Shown: positions 9,816 through 18,295 of the stretch, in pieces
Numbering within the stretch: position 1 is the stretch's first letter
How the letters are laid out: the number at the start of each line of letters is the position of its first letter
Source: Alcanivorax sp.
GTDB taxonomy: Bacteria > Pseudomonadota > Gammaproteobacteria > Pseudomonadales > Alcanivoracaceae
Assembly: GCA_022449455.1 (NCBI GenBank)
Contig: JAKUPL010000019.1
Span: 1 to 38,148 of the forward strand
Direction: 5' to 3'
Length of the DNA stretch: 38,148 nt
Translations under genes and position numbers: made by a program
Notes under the pieces: generated by a model
Seen by the model: the letters and a program-made list of their open reading frames with translations, nothing else
Told to the model about the DNA's origin: nothing
Databases searched by the model: none

Positions 9816-11738
9816 TTAGCGGTCCCGGGCCGAGGCTTCACGGGCCCGGTGCCGGGCATCGGCCAGGGCGCGGATCAGCTCCGCCAGCCGCGCCACGTCC
9901 GGATCGGGGCGGCGCTGCTCTTCTTCAAGGGCCTGCTCCAGGGCCAGGGTGTGCAGGTGCTGCAGGGCGTCCTCCCAGTAGAGGCGCGCCACCCGGGCGT
10001 CCATGGGCGGTTTGAGCGCCTCGCGGAGCAGCGTGGACAGATCCTCGCCCTGGTCCAGGGCCATCGCCGCGCCCAGCAGGGCGGCCGGCGCGCCGCCCTG
10101 GTCCCGGGCGGTGTGGGCCACCTGGATCAGCAGGTCCTTCTGCGCCAGTTGCAGCCGGTCGAGCCCTTCCGGCAGGGGGTGCTCTTCCAGCACCTGGGGG
10201 TGCGAGAGCAGCACCAGCACCAGCCGTTCCACCAGGGTCAGGCCACCGCCGGCGGGGCGCGCCGGACGGCGGGGCCGGGCGGCCGGGGCCGGCTGGTCGT
10301 AGTCGTCCGGTGGCCCGTCCCATTCCGGTGGCGGGCCCGGGTCGTGATCCGGGGGCGGGGCGTCCCAGGGGGTGGTCTCCGGCTCCCGGCGCGGCGTCGG
10401 TGCTTCGGCGGCGGTGCGCCGGCCGGGCAGGCTTTCGCGCAGCTTTTCCAGGGACGCCCGCTCCAGGCGGGTGAGCCGCGCCAGCTCTTCCTCGAGCAGC
10501 GCCCGGTACACCGGCCCCGCCGGCTTGTCCAGGAACGGCAGGGCCAGGCGCGCCAGGCGCGCGCGGCCGTCCACCGTGTTCAGGTCGAGCCCCTCGGACA
10601 GGTGCCGGAACAGGTAGGTGGCCAGGGTGTCCGCTTTGTCAGTAAGCGCTAACAACGCCTCCGGCCCCTGGGCGCGCACCAGAGTGTCCGGGTCTTCCCC
10701 TTCCGGCAGGAACAGGAAGCGGGCCTGCTTACCGTCGTCCAGGGCCGGCAGGGCGGATTCCAGGGCCCGCCAGGCAGCGCGTCGGCCGGCGTTGTCGCCG
10801 TCGAAGCAGAACACCACCTCGTTGACCTGCCGGAACAGGGTGTGGCAGTGGTCCTCGCTGGTGGCGGTGCCCAGCGTGGCCACCGCGTTGGGCACACCGT
10901 GCTGGGCCAGGGCGATCACGTCCATATAGCCTTCCACCACGTACAGGCGGTCGGTCTTGTCCCGGCTCTGGCGCCACTCCCACAGCCCGTACAGCTCCTT
11001 GCCCTTGTGGAAAACGGGGGTTTCCGGGCTGTTCAGATATTTGGGTTTGCCGTCGCCGAGCACCCGGCCGCCGAAGCCAATGGTGCGGCCGCGGCTGTCA
11101 CGGATCGGAAACTGGATGCGGTCGCGGAACTTGTCGTAGGTGCGGCCGCTGTCCTCCCGGCGCACCAGCAGGCCGGCGGTGAGCGCCTGTTCGATGCCCT
11201 CGTTGTCCAGGCTCAGACCCTGGCTCAGGTTGTCGTAGCCCGGCGGCGCGAAGCCCAGGCCGTAGCGGGCGGCGATCTCGCCGGTGAGGCCGCGGCCCTT
11301 CAGGTACTGCACCGCCTTCTGCCGGTCCGGGGCGCTCTTGAGCTGCTGGCGGTAGAAGCGCTCCGCCCGGGTGAGCAGGTCGTAGAGCGTCTGCAGCCGG
11401 TCCCGCTTGGCCTTTTCCTTGCGCGCGTCGTGGCCTTCCTCGCGGGGGATCTCCATGCCGGCGCGGGTGGCCAGCTGCTCCACCGCCTCGGGAAAGTGGA
11501 GGTGGTCGTACTCCATCAGGAAGCCCACCGCGTTGCCGGAGGCGCCGCAGCCGAAGCAGTAATAGAACTGTTTGTCCGGGGCCACCGTGAAGGAGGGCGT
11601 TTTTTCCTGGTGGAAGGGGCAGCAGGCGGAATAGTTGCGGCCGGTCTTCTTCAGCGGCACACGGGCGTCGATCAACGCCACCAGATCGGTGCGAGCGAGA
11701 AGATCCTGGATGAAATGTTCGGGAATGCGGCCGGCCAT
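9816..11738 (-). CDS. dnaG: DNA primase
   Basis: A 640-residue primase that makes RNA primers for replication and works with the replicative helicase. The CHC2 zinc site is intact: Cys40, His43, Cys61 and Cys64, the same numbering as E. coli. The catalytic core follows with YGLGFAPPGYDNL and GFGGRVLGDGKPKYLNSPET, and the Toprim domain with YVVEGYMDVIALAQHG near 260-275 and FCFDGDNAGRRAAWRAL near 306-322. A proline-rich linker (about 435-490) leads to the helicase-binding C-terminal domain. I start at the ATG at 11738 (MAGRIPEHF), as in relatives, rather than an upstream in-frame GTG. Here the gene lies 33 bases downstream of a carboxymuconolactone-decarboxylase-like gene instead of directly after yqeY. 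Confidence 0.97.
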   Translation of the reverse strand: MAGRIPEHFIQDLLARTDLVALIDARVPLKKTGRNYSACCPFHQEKTPSFTVAPDKQFYYCFGCGASGNAVGFLMEYDHLHFPEAVEQLATRAGMEIPREEGHDARKEKAKRDRLQTLYDLLTRAERFYRQQLKSAPDRQKAVQYLKGRGLTGEIAARYGLGFAPPGYDNLSQGLSLDNEGIEQALTAGLLVRREDSGRTYDKFRDRIQFPIRDSRGRTIGFGGRVLGDGKPKYLNSPETPVFHKGKELYGLWEWRQSRDKTDRLYVVEGYMDVIALAQHGVPNAVATLGTATSEDHCHTLFRQVNEVVFCFDGDNAGRRAAWRALESALPALDDGKQARFLFLPEGEDPDTLVRAQGPEALLALTDKADTLATYLFRHLSEGLDLNTVDGRARLARLALPFLDKPAGPVYRALLEEELARLTRLERASLEKLRESLPGRRTAAEAPTPRREPETTPWDAPPPDHDPGPPPEWDGPPDDYDQPAPAARPRRPARPAGGGLTLVERLVLVLLSHPQVLEEHPLPEGLDRLQLAQKDLLIQVAHTARDQGGAPAALLGAAMALDQGEDLSTLLREALKPPMDARVARLYWEDALQHLHTLALEQALEEEQRRPDPDVARLAELIRALADARHRAREASARDR

Positions 11739-11771
11739 GGGGGGCAATCTTCCGCCTGTCGGCGCGACCAA

Positions 11772-12410
11772 TCAAGCGCCGTTCGCGCCGGCGGCCTCCA
11801 GGCGCCGATACAGAGCCTGCAGTTTGCGCTCCACCGGGGGTTCCACGTCGATGCCAGCGTTGATCAGCACACCGGCGACCATTTCGTAATGGCCAACCAG
11901 CATTACCAGTTCGATCAGATCGCGCCGCGAATAGCGCTCGGCCAGGGCTTGCCAGGTGGTGTCGTCGATCAGCTTGTCCGCGCACAGCTGGTCGCAGGCG
12001 CGCATCAGCAGACGGTCGTCGGCGTCGGCGATGTCCTCCGCCGCCCGGGTCACGGTGACGATGTCCTGGTCGCGCACGCCGACGCGCAGGGCGATTTCCA
12101 CGTGCTGGCCCCATTCATAGCGGCTGCGGCAGCGCCAGGCCACGCGCAGAATCGCCTTCTCGCGCACCGTCGCCGGCAGCCGGCCCCAGGGCATCAGTCG
12201 CGAGGCGAAGAACAGCCAGCCCCAGAACAGGCGCGGATTGAGGTGGATGACCGGGAACACCTGGGGCAGGTCGGGCCGGCCGAACCAGCGCGATGCGGAC
12301 GAGGCGGAACGGAACAACAGGCCGCGCTCGCGGGGCGGCGGCGCCGGCAGGCGCACGGACGACGGCCGGGCCCAGCCCGTTTCCGGTTGCAGCAAATCCG
12401 ATGCGATCAT
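11772..12410 (-). CDS. carboxymuconolactone decarboxylase / AhpD-like protein
   Basis: A 212-residue, mainly helical protein. REKAILRVAWRCRSRYEWGQHVEIALRVGV (positions about 85-114) fits the alkylhydroperoxidase-like core, where the usual motif is E..IL..a...n..yEW..H...a...G. The catalytic CxxC of AhpD is absent: only one cysteine (WRCRSRYEW) is in the region, which places it with the CMD members lacking the peroxidase cysteine pair. These are often lactone decarboxylases or of unknown function. AGGAG lies five bases before the ATG. Start and stop overlap by one base with the AraC-type gene ahead, so the two are coupled, and dnaG follows after 33 bases. The substrate is unknown. Confidence 0.75.
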   Translation of the reverse strand: MIASDLLQPETGWARPSSVRLPAPPPRERGLLFRSASSASRWFGRPDLPQVFPVIHLNPRLFWGWLFFASRLMPWGRLPATVREKAILRVAWRCRSRYEWGQHVEIALRVGVRDQDIVTVTRAAEDIADADDRLLMRACDQLCADKLIDDTTWQALAERYSRRDLIELVMLVGHYEMVAGVLINAGIDVEPPVERKLQALYRRLEAAGANGA

Positions 12411-13441
12411 CACAGCTCCTTGCGGAATTGGCCCGGCGTCACGCCGGTGCGTTGTCGGAACCAGCGAATCAGCGATTGCCGCGATTGCAAACCCAGGCGC
12501 GTGGCCAGGACTTCCAGCGGCTGGTTGCTGTGGCGAAGCAGAGCGCGCGCCCGGACCAGGCGCGCCTCGTCGAGCAGAGCGCGGAAGCCGCTGCCCTCGG
12601 CGCGCAGCTTGCGGTGCAGGCTGCGTTCGCTGAGGCCCAATTGATGGGCGATTTCTCTCACCGAGGGGTCGTGCTCCCCCAGCATGGCGGTGATCAATCG
12701 CGATACCTCGTCGGCCAGCGGCCGGTGCTGGCGGCGCCGTTGCAGCAAGGCGTCGGCGTGTTGTTCCAGGGCGCGGCGGATGGCCGGGTCGCCGTGCCGC
12801 AGGGGCTGGCCGAGCAACCGGTGCGCCACGCTGAGAGTCGTGCCGGGACGCTCGAAATACACCGGGCAGCGGAACAGGTCCTGATACGCCTGACGCCCAC
12901 GGCGTGGCGCGGGCGGCGCATGGGGAAAGGAAACCGCCAGTGGGAAATCGCTTCCCGAGGGCAATAGGGTCCGGGCCAGAATCACCACGCTGGCGAGCAC
13001 GTATTCACGGGCGTGGCGACGAAACAAAGGGCCGCCGGCGCGGCATTCCCAGTGCAGGTGCATGCGTCCCGGCGACGACTGCAGGGAAAAATGGCCGATG
13101 TCGCTGAGCAGGCCGTTATAGCGCACCAGCAGTTCCAGCACATCGGCGAGGCGCGGTGAACTCTGGGTCAGGAAACCGAGGGCGCCAAAGGTGGCCGGTT
13201 GCACGTCGGCGGCCAGCAACAGGCCGATGGGCCGGTCGGGCGCATCGCCGGTCAGACTCTCCAATACCGGCTCCAGGGCGCTGATCGGGAGGGTGGCCTC
13301 GGCGTCGTCCAATTGGGGTCGTGACACGCCCAGGGCGTCCAGCAGACGGGTGCCGTCCAGGCCAGCCACCTCGCCGCGGGCCAGGAAATGCTGCAAATGA
13401 CGTATGGACACCCAATTGTGGGGCGGATCGTTCTGCGACAT
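12410..13441 (-). CDS. AraC-family transcriptional regulator (OruR/ArgR-like, with arabinose-binding-like N domain)
   Basis: A 343-residue regulator. The N-terminal ~220 residues match the ligand-binding half of the OruR/MmoR-type AraC regulators (DRPIGLLLAADVQPATFGALGFLTQSSPRLADVL is characteristic in pattern; it spans about residues 69-103). The C-terminal ~100 residues hold the two AraC helix-turn-helix motifs: VREIAHQLGLSERSLHRKLRAEG near 259-281 and LEVLATRLGLQSRQSLIRWFRQRTGVTPGQFR near 308-339. Such proteins usually activate adjacent catabolic genes. The CMD-like gene overlaps its stop and an SDR is divergent across a 164-base gap, so those two are the likely targets. Confidence 0.88.
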   Translation of the reverse strand: MSQNDPPHNWVSIRHLQHFLARGEVAGLDGTRLLDALGVSRPQLDDAEATLPISALEPVLESLTGDAPDRPIGLLLAADVQPATFGALGFLTQSSPRLADVLELLVRYNGLLSDIGHFSLQSSPGRMHLHWECRAGGPLFRRHAREYVLASVVILARTLLPSGSDFPLAVSFPHAPPAPRRGRQAYQDLFRCPVYFERPGTTLSVAHRLLGQPLRHGDPAIRRALEQHADALLQRRRQHRPLADEVSRLITAMLGEHDPSVREIAHQLGLSERSLHRKLRAEGSGFRALLDEARLVRARALLRHSNQPLEVLATRLGLQSRQSLIRWFRQRTGVTPGQFRKEL

Positions 13442-13605
13442 CGGGCGTGGTGCTCCAGGATAATGTGAGCCGGTCCCAGTATGTCACGGTTTCCGCCCGC
13501 GCCCACCGGCTGGCGTCTTTGGTCCCTCCATTTGGCGGCGGGTGCCACCAACGGCAAGGCGCCGACATGGCAGCATCGCTCTTCTCAGCCAGCCAGGAGC
13601 CCGCC

Positions 13606-14466
13606 ATGAAGACGTTTCGCGACAAGCTTTGCCTGATTACGGGGGCCGCCAGCGGCATCGGGCGTGCTACCGCCCTGGCGTTGGCCCGGGAGGGCGCCCG
13701 GCTGTGCTTGACCGACCTGGAGGAGGCGGGTCTGGAAGAGACCGGGCGTCGCGCCCAGCGGGTCGGCGGGCACGTGGTGGCGTGCCGTGCGTTCGACATT
13801 GGTGACGAGGCGGCGGTGAATCGCTTCGCGGCGGACGTTCATGAGGTGGGCGGCAGCGTGGATGTGGTCATGAACATCGCTGGCATCTCCACCTGGGGCA
13901 CCATCGAGACCCTGGAAGCCCGGCATTGGCGGCAGTTGGTGGAGGTCAACCTGATGGGGCCGATCCATGTGCTGCGTGCTTTCGTGCCGGCGATGATCGC
14001 CGCCGGGCGCGGCGGTCATGTGGTCAATGTGTCGTCTGCCGCGGGCCTGTTCGGGCTGCCCTGGCACGCCGCCTACAGTGCCACCAAGTTTGGTCTGCGC
14101 GGCATCAGCGAGGTGCTGCGCTTCGATCTGCGCCATCACGGTATCGGCGTCAGTCTGGTGTGTCCGGGCGCGGTGAACACCGGTCTGGTGCGCACGCTCA
14201 ATATCGTCGGCGTGGACCGCGAGGACCGGCGGGTCCAGGCACTGACAAAGCGCTTCCAGCGTCACGCGGTGAGCCCCGAGCAGGCGGCGGTGGCGATTCT
14301 GAAAGGGATGCGTCGCAACCGTTATATGGTGTTCACATCGACGGACGTGAGGGTGGGGTATTGGTTTCAGCGCAAGTTCGCCTGGCCCTATGAGCGGGTG
14401 ATGCGGTTGTTGAGCGCGCGGGTGTTCGCGCTGGCGGGGAAAATGTCTGGCGGGAACGGTGATTGA
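13606..14466 (+). CDS. short-chain dehydrogenase/reductase
   Basis: A 286-residue SDR, slightly long for the classical type. The cofactor motif TGAASGIGRATALAL is near residues 10-24, NIAG near 88-91, the catalytic serine in VNVSSAAG near 138, and YSATKFG near 152-158. PGAVNTGLV follows, then a C-terminal extension with conserved RNRYMVFTSTDVRVGYW and a weakly hydrophobic last segment, as in SDRs associated with membrane or lipid substrates. I start at 13606 because AGGAG lies just upstream; an ATG at 13567 in frame lacks a comparable site. It is divergent from the AraC-type regulator, which is the likely controller. The gene interrupts the otherwise minus-strand replication/translation cluster. 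Confidence 0.87.
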   Translation: MKTFRDKLCLITGAASGIGRATALALAREGARLCLTDLEEAGLEETGRRAQRVGGHVVACRAFDIGDEAAVNRFAADVHEVGGSVDVVMNIAGISTWGTIETLEARHWRQLVEVNLMGPIHVLRAFVPAMIAAGRGGHVVNVSSAAGLFGLPWHAAYSATKFGLRGISEVLRFDLRHHGIGVSLVCPGAVNTGLVRTLNIVGVDREDRRVQALTKRFQRHAVSPEQAAVAILKGMRRNRYMVFTSTDVRVGYWFQRKFAWPYERVMRLLSARVFALAGKMSGGNGD

Positions 14467-14474
14467 GAGGTCAT

Positions 14475-14492
14475 TCGCGGTTTCAACCGCGA
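14475..14492. terminator. hairpin between convergent SDR and yqeY
   Basis: TCGCGGTT and AACCGCGA pair perfectly around a two-base loop in the 35-base gap between two convergent stops. Without a T tract on either side it is only a plausible terminator stem. Confidence 0.35.
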
Positions 14493-14501
14493 ACCGGCGG
14501 A

Positions 14502-14948
14502 TCAGCCCAGGCGGGCCTTGACCTTGCCGCTGACGGCACCGATGTCGGCGCGGCCCTGCAGTCGCGGCTTGAGCTCGCCCATCACCTTGCCCATGTCCTG
14601 CATGCCGGCGGCGCCGGTGCGTTGGATGGCGTCGTCGATCAGGGCGTCGATTTCGGCGTCGGTGAGCGGGGTGGGCAGAAATTCCTGGAGCACCGCCATT
14701 TCCGCTTCCTCGGTCTCGGCCAGGTCGTTCCGGCCGGCGTCGCGGTACTGCTGGGCGGCGTCCTTGCGCTGCTTGATCTGCTTATCGAGCAGCGCCAGGA
14801 TGCGCGCGTCGTCCAACTCGATGCGTTCGTCCACCTCGACCTGTTTGATCGCGGCGGTGGCCATCCGCAGGGTGCCCAGACGGGCTTTGTCCCGGGCGCG
14901 CATGGCGTCCTTGACGGCGTCGTTGAGTCGGTCCTTGAGCGCGCTCAT
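14502..14948 (-). CDS. yqeY: YqeY / GatB-tail-domain protein
   Basis: A 148-residue protein of the YqeY family, which shares the tail domain of the GatB amidotransferase subunit and is thought to bind tRNA. Family marks are LRMATAAIKQVEVDER near 26-41, KQIKQRKDAAQQYRDAGRNDLAETEEAEM near 58-86 and LPTPLTDAEIDALI near 93-106, ending with GKVMGELKPRL. I start at 14948 (MSALKDRL), the usual N-terminus. An in-frame GTG 15 bases upstream is possible, and neither has a strong ribosome site. It follows rpsU, as in many gammaproteobacteria, but dnaG, its usual next neighbour, is displaced here. Its role remains poorly defined. Confidence 0.9.
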   Translation of the reverse strand: MSALKDRLNDAVKDAMRARDKARLGTLRMATAAIKQVEVDERIELDDARILALLDKQIKQRKDAAQQYRDAGRNDLAETEEAEMAVLQEFLPTPLTDAEIDALIDDAIQRTGAAGMQDMGKVMGELKPRLQGRADIGAVSGKVKARLG

Positions 14949-14990
14949 TACGGCAGCGGTCACACGCCGGGCGGGCGCCCGGCGACAACC

Positions 14991-15206
14991 TTAGTAGAGG
15001 CGCTTACGCGCCAGCTGCTCGCGCTGGAGCTTCTTCAGGTGACGCTTTACAGCGGCGGCACGCTTGCGCTTACGCTCCTGAGTGGGCTTCTCGTAGTTCT
15101 CGCGACGACGGACTTCGGAGAGCACACCGGCTTTTTCGCAGGAACGCTTGAAACGGCGCAGGGCCACGTCGAAGGGTTCGCCTTCTTTCACTTTCACCTG
15201 AGGCAT
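14991..15206 (-). CDS. rpsU: 30S ribosomal protein S21
   Basis: A 71-residue, strongly basic protein. [19 protein letters not shown] and [17 protein letters not shown] identify S21, a small-subunit protein placed near the anti-Shine-Dalgarno region and important for initiation. Length equals that of E. coli. AAGGTAGGTG lies before the ATG. It is the first gene of the macromolecular-synthesis cluster, with a good promoter about 100 bases upstream and yqeY next on the same strand. Confidence 0.97.
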   Translation of the reverse strand: MPQVKVKEGEPFDVALRRFKRSCEKAGVLSEVRRRENYEKPTQERKRKRAAAVKRHLKKLQREQLARKRLY

Positions 15207-15303
15207 GAAGTATCACCTACCTTGAATATAACGGTTAATTGGAGCTGCCGGGGCTCAGGTGTCCCTCGGGCAACCGGTCGGCCACCCGGGCAGCAGGGCG
15301 CGA

Positions 15304-15331
15304 ATTCTACCTGAGCGCGCAGCAAATGCAA
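15304..15331 (-). promoter_or_regulatory. promoter of rpsU
   Basis: On the minus strand TTGCAT (15326-15331) and TAGAAT (15304-15309) are separated by 16 bases, about 100 bases ahead of the rpsU start. It is the best sigma-70-like pair in the divergent gap with tsaD. Confidence 0.55.
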
Positions 15332-15403
15332 AGCGGGGGCCGGAGCGGTATCATGCGCGCCCCGGCCGGGCATCGCGTCCGGACCGGTGAAACGGGAGCA
15401 AAA

Positions 15404-16435
15404 ATGCGCGTATTGGGCATCGAATCCAGCTGCGACGAGACCGGCGTGGCCCTCTATGACACCGAGCGCGGCCTGCTCGGCCAGGCCCTGTTCAGCCAGA
15501 TCGACATGCACGCCGCCTACGGGGGCGTGGTGCCGGAACTGGCCAGCCGCGACCATGTGCGCCGCCTGCTGCCGCTGATCCGCCAGGTGCTCAGCGAGGC
15601 CGGCTGCGGACCGGAGCAGTTGGACGGTGTGGCCTTCACCGCCGGGCCGGGCCTGGCCGGGGCCTTGCTGGTGGGCGCTGGCGTGGGCCGCTCCCTGGCC
15701 TACGGCTGGGGCGTGCCGGCGGTGCCGGTGCACCATATGGAAGGCCACCTGCTGGCGCCGTTGTTGGAAGACGACGGGCCGGAGTTCCCGTTCGTGGCGC
15801 TGCTGGTCAGCGGCGGCCACTCGCTGCTGCTGGACGCCCGTGCCCTGGGTGACTACCGGCCCCTGGGTGAGTCCGTGGACGACGCCGCCGGCGAGGCCTT
15901 CGACAAGGTCGCCAAGATGATGGGCCTGGGTTACCCGGGCGGGCCGCGGGTGGCGGCCCTGGCGGAGAAGGGCCAGCCCGGCCGCTTCCGCTTCCCCCGG
16001 CCGATGACCGGCCGGCCCGGCCTGGATATGAGTTTTTCCGGGCTCAAGACCTTCACCCTGAACACCATCAACGACCTGGGCGGCGCCGAGGCGCTGTCCG
16101 ATCAGGATCGGGCGGACATCGCCCTGGCCTTCCAGGACGCGGCGGTGGATACCCTGGTGATCAAATGCCGGCGGGCCATGGAGCAGACCGGCGGCGAGCG
16201 GCTGGTGGTGGCCGGCGGCGTCAGCGCCAACCGTGCCCTGCGCGAGAGGTTGGACGCGGCCATGGCCAAACGGGGCGTGCGGGTGTTCTATCCGGGGCTG
16301 GCCTACTGCACCGACAACGGCGCCATGATCGCCTACGCCGGCGCTCTGCGCCTGGCCGCCGGCGAGCGCAGCGGCCTGCCCATCGCGGTGCGCCCGCGCT
16401 GGCCGCTGGCGGAACTGGCTAGCCTTTCTTCCTGA
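15404..16435 (+). CDS. tsaD: tRNA N6-adenosine threonylcarbamoyltransferase TsaD
   Basis: A 343-residue enzyme of the ASKHA (HSP70/actin-like) fold that transfers threonylcarbamoyl from the AMP adduct to A37 of ANN-decoding tRNAs, acting with TsaB and TsaE. The start [17 protein letters not shown] is diagnostic. The metal-binding VHHMEGH (about residues 110-116), LVSGGHSLL near 133-141, [19 protein letters not shown] near 163-181 and [10 protein letters not shown] near 303-312 are all present, so it should be active. GGGAG precedes the ATG at 15404, while the frame is open further upstream without a credible start. Its last 17 bases overlap the 3' end of plsY on the other strand. Confidence 0.97.
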   Translation: MRVLGIESSCDETGVALYDTERGLLGQALFSQIDMHAAYGGVVPELASRDHVRRLLPLIRQVLSEAGCGPEQLDGVAFTAGPGLAGALLVGAGVGRSLAYGWGVPAVPVHHMEGHLLAPLLEDDGPEFPFVALLVSGGHSLLLDARALGDYRPLGESVDDAAGEAFDKVAKMMGLGYPGGPRVAALAEKGQPGRFRFPRPMTGRPGLDMSFSGLKTFTLNTINDLGGAEALSDQDRADIALAFQDAAVDTLVIKCRRAMEQTGGERLVVAGGVSANRALRERLDAAMAKRGVRVFYPGLAYCTDNGAMIAYAGALRLAAGERSGLPIAVRPRWPLAELASLSS

Positions 16436-17033
16436 ACCCCAGCTCCTCGCCGCTGAGCAGCTTGGCCAGATTGGTGCGGTGGCGGAAAACCATGATCGCG
16501 GTCAGCGCCACCATCGGCCAGAACGCCGCCGGCAGCCAGAACCACAGGCTGATCGGCGCCGCCACGAAGGCGCTCAGCGACGCCACCGAGGAAATCCGCG
16601 TCACCGCGAACACCGCCAGCCAGACGGCGCCGGCCACCAGCCCGGTGGGCCAGTGCAGCGGGAACAGCAGGCCGAAGGCGGTGGCCACGCCCTTGCCGCC
16701 ACGGAACTGAAAGAACACCGGGAACAGATGACCGAGAAAGGCGCAGAAGCCCACCAGGGCGGCGCCGAAGGCGTTCATGCCGAGCCCGTAGGCCACCGCC
16801 ACCGGGATCGTGCCCTTCAGTACATCGCCCAGCAGCGTCAGCGCGGCGGCGGGCTTGCCTCCGATGCGCAGCACATTGGTGGCGCCCGGGTTGCTGGAGC
16901 CCTGGGTGCGCGGGTCCGGGTAGCCGAACAGCCGGCACACCAGAATGGCGCTGGAAATCGAACCCAGCAGATACGCGGCCGCGCACAAAGGCAGCAGCCA
17001 GACTCCGCTTTCCTGTAATGCTAAGGTGTCCAC
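16419..17033 (-). CDS. plsY: glycerol-3-phosphate acyltransferase PlsY
   Basis: A 204-residue integral membrane enzyme that uses acyl-phosphate to acylate glycerol-3-phosphate, the first step of phospholipid synthesis. The three PlsY signature loops are visible: LLGSISSAI with [17 protein letters not shown] near 22-57, [18 protein letters not shown] near 101-118, and [14 protein letters not shown] near 183-196. About five hydrophobic segments separate them. The start is the GTG at 17031-17033; no nearby ATG is available in frame. It is divergent from folB over 47 bases and convergent with tsaD with overlapping ends. Confidence 0.95.
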   Translation of the reverse strand: MDTLALQESGVWLLPLCAAAYLLGSISSAILVCRLFGYPDPRTQGSSNPGATNVLRIGGKPAAALTLLGDVLKGTIPVAVAYGLGMNAFGAALVGFCAFLGHLFPVFFQFRGGKGVATAFGLLFPLHWPTGLVAGAVWLAVFAVTRISSVASLSAFVAAPISLWFWLPAAFWPMVALTAIMVFRHRTNLAKLLSGEELGFRKKG

Positions 17034-17037
17034 CGGC

Positions 17038-17043
17038 TATAAT
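17038..17043 (+). promoter_or_regulatory. -10 element of the folB-folK promoter
   Basis: A perfect TATAAT lies 37 bases ahead of the folB ATG. The sequence 17 bases upstream (GTAATG) is a poor -35. Confidence 0.5.
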
Positions 17044-17080
17044 CCCGCTACGAAATCCCGGGGCATTATCAAGGACCAGC

Positions 17081-17437
17081 ATGGACATCGTCTATATCAG
17101 CGACCTGAAGGTCGACACGGTGATCGGCATCTACGACTGGGAACGCCGCATCCGCCAGACCGTCAGTCTCGACCTGGAGATGGCCACCGACATCCGTCGC
17201 GCCGCCGCCAGTGATCACATCGACGACGCGCTCAACTACAAGGCCATCGGCAAACGCATCATCCAGTACATTGGTGATAGCGATTTCCAGCTGGTGGAGA
17301 CCCTGGCGGAACGGGTGGCGGAACTGGTGCGCGACGAGTTCGGCGTCACCTGGCTGAAGCTGCGCCTCAGCAAGCCCGGCGCCCTGCGCGGTTCCCGGGA
17401 CGTGGGGGTGATCATTGAGCGGGGGGAGCGGTCCTGA
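17081..17437 (+). CDS. folB: dihydroneopterin aldolase
   Basis: A 118-residue enzyme of folate synthesis that cleaves 7,8-dihydroneopterin to 6-hydroxymethyl-dihydropterin and glycolaldehyde. Marks are VDTVIGIYDWERRIRQTV near residues 9-26 (the catalytic glutamate and IGxxxWER motif), ALNYKAIGKRI near 51-61 with the active-site tyrosine, LVETLAERVAELV near 71-83, and KLRLSKPGALRGSRDVGVIIER at the end with the conserved lysine. I start at the ATG at 17081, which gives the standard N-terminus. It overlaps folK by one base (TGATG), so consecutive enzymes of the pathway are coupled. Confidence 0.95.
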   Translation: MDIVYISDLKVDTVIGIYDWERRIRQTVSLDLEMATDIRRAAASDHIDDALNYKAIGKRIIQYIGDSDFQLVETLAERVAELVRDEFGVTWLKLRLSKPGALRGSRDVGVIIERGERS

Positions 17438-17928
17438 TGCCCACGGTTTATCTGAGCCTCGGTTCCAACATCGACCGCGACCACAATATCCACTCCGGCC
17501 TGGACCAGCTGGCCGCCGAATTCGGCGCGCTGGGCCTCAGCCCGGTGTACGAAAGCGAAGCGGTGGGGTTCAGCGGCGACGCCTTCTACAACCTGGTGGC
17601 GTCCCTGGACACGGACCTGCCGGTGGGCGAACTGGCCGCCCGACTGCACGCCATCGAGCGGGCCCACGGCCGGGTGCGCGGCGAAAAGAAATTCGCCAGC
17701 CGCACCCTGGACATCGATATCCTCACCTACGGTGACCTCACCGGCGACGTGGACGGCGTGGAACTGCCCCGTGGCGAGATCCTCAAGCACGCCTTCGTGC
17801 TGCGCCCGCTGGCCGACCTGGCCCCGCGCACCGAGCACCCGGTGCTGAAGCGCACCTACGCGGCGCTGCTCGAGGACTATCGCTTCCCCGAACAGCGCCT
17901 GTGGCAGGTGCCGTTCGTCTGGCCCTAG
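17437..17928 (+). CDS. folK: 2-amino-4-hydroxy-6-hydroxymethyldihydropteridine pyrophosphokinase
   Basis: A 163-residue enzyme that pyrophosphorylates the FolB product from ATP, supplying dihydropteroate synthase. VYLSLGSNIDRDHNI (residues 3-17) is the N-terminal motif, FYNLVASLDTDLP near 49-61 the substrate region, and SRTLDIDILTYGDL near 87-100 carries the two magnesium-binding aspartates. Length is normal. It overlaps folB by one base. The accessory island begins directly after its stop; in related genomes I would expect cca or the pteridine reductase to follow. Confidence 0.95.
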   Translation: MPTVYLSLGSNIDRDHNIHSGLDQLAAEFGALGLSPVYESEAVGFSGDAFYNLVASLDTDLPVGELAARLHAIERAHGRVRGEKKFASRTLDIDILTYGDLTGDVDGVELPRGEILKHAFVLRPLADLAPRTEHPVLKRTYAALLEDYRFPEQRLWQVPFVWP

Positions 17929-18295
17929 AAAATTCGGCGAGATCCGCCCCGGTCAGCGTCGAGTCGATGGTGTCGGGGTTTGCTGTTTGATGCGCTTATT
18001 TCTATGGCTGGTTATGCGTGTCTGCACGACCCAAAAAGCACTAATGCTGTTGAATCTCAGCTGTCAAGGATGGTCAAGGGAAAAGATACTGCGCCGTCTG
18101 CTCTTTACAGAAACTAGAAAAGCACATGCTTTCTCCCTGCCTCGTTTTTTAGCCTGTAAAACCTAACCACCTATCAGATGGCTGAAGTTATTGTTGACTC
18201 TAGATGCCCACCTTTTAGTGTTCAGTTTTTTATTTGTTGACAATTGGTGAGAGCTATAAGATAAGAAAGTACGGTTTGCTCTTTGGGGAAAAATA
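17929..18295. other. gene-poor left edge of the accessory island
   Basis: These 367 bases mark an abrupt shift to AT-rich sequence after folK. No convincing gene is present. Two overlapping small frames exist, 17990-18166 (58 residues, ATG) and 18004-18117 (37 residues, ATG). Neither has a ribosome site, and they overlap in different frames, so they may be remnants. The right end carries a candidate promoter at 18237-18265. Confidence 0.6.
18237..18265 (+). promoter_or_regulatory. promoter of the secreted-protein / RHS operon
   Basis: A consensus TTGACA (18237-18242) and GATAAG (18260-18265) are separated by exactly 17 bases, about 30 bases ahead of the first gene of the RHS locus. Confidence 0.6.

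Noticed and set aside
17939-17960. Resemblance of GATCCGCCCCGGTCAGCG just after folK to the right end of copy D plus the reductase stop (GGTCCGACCCCGATCAGG)
   Set aside because: Too short and GC-rich to separate from chance, and no rest of the element is present; it would be interesting as a decayed left border but is not supported.
17990-18166. Small overlapping frames of 58 and 37 codons at the left edge of the island
   Set aside because: No ribosome sites, two frames competing over the same bases, and no recognisable product; possibly gene remnants.
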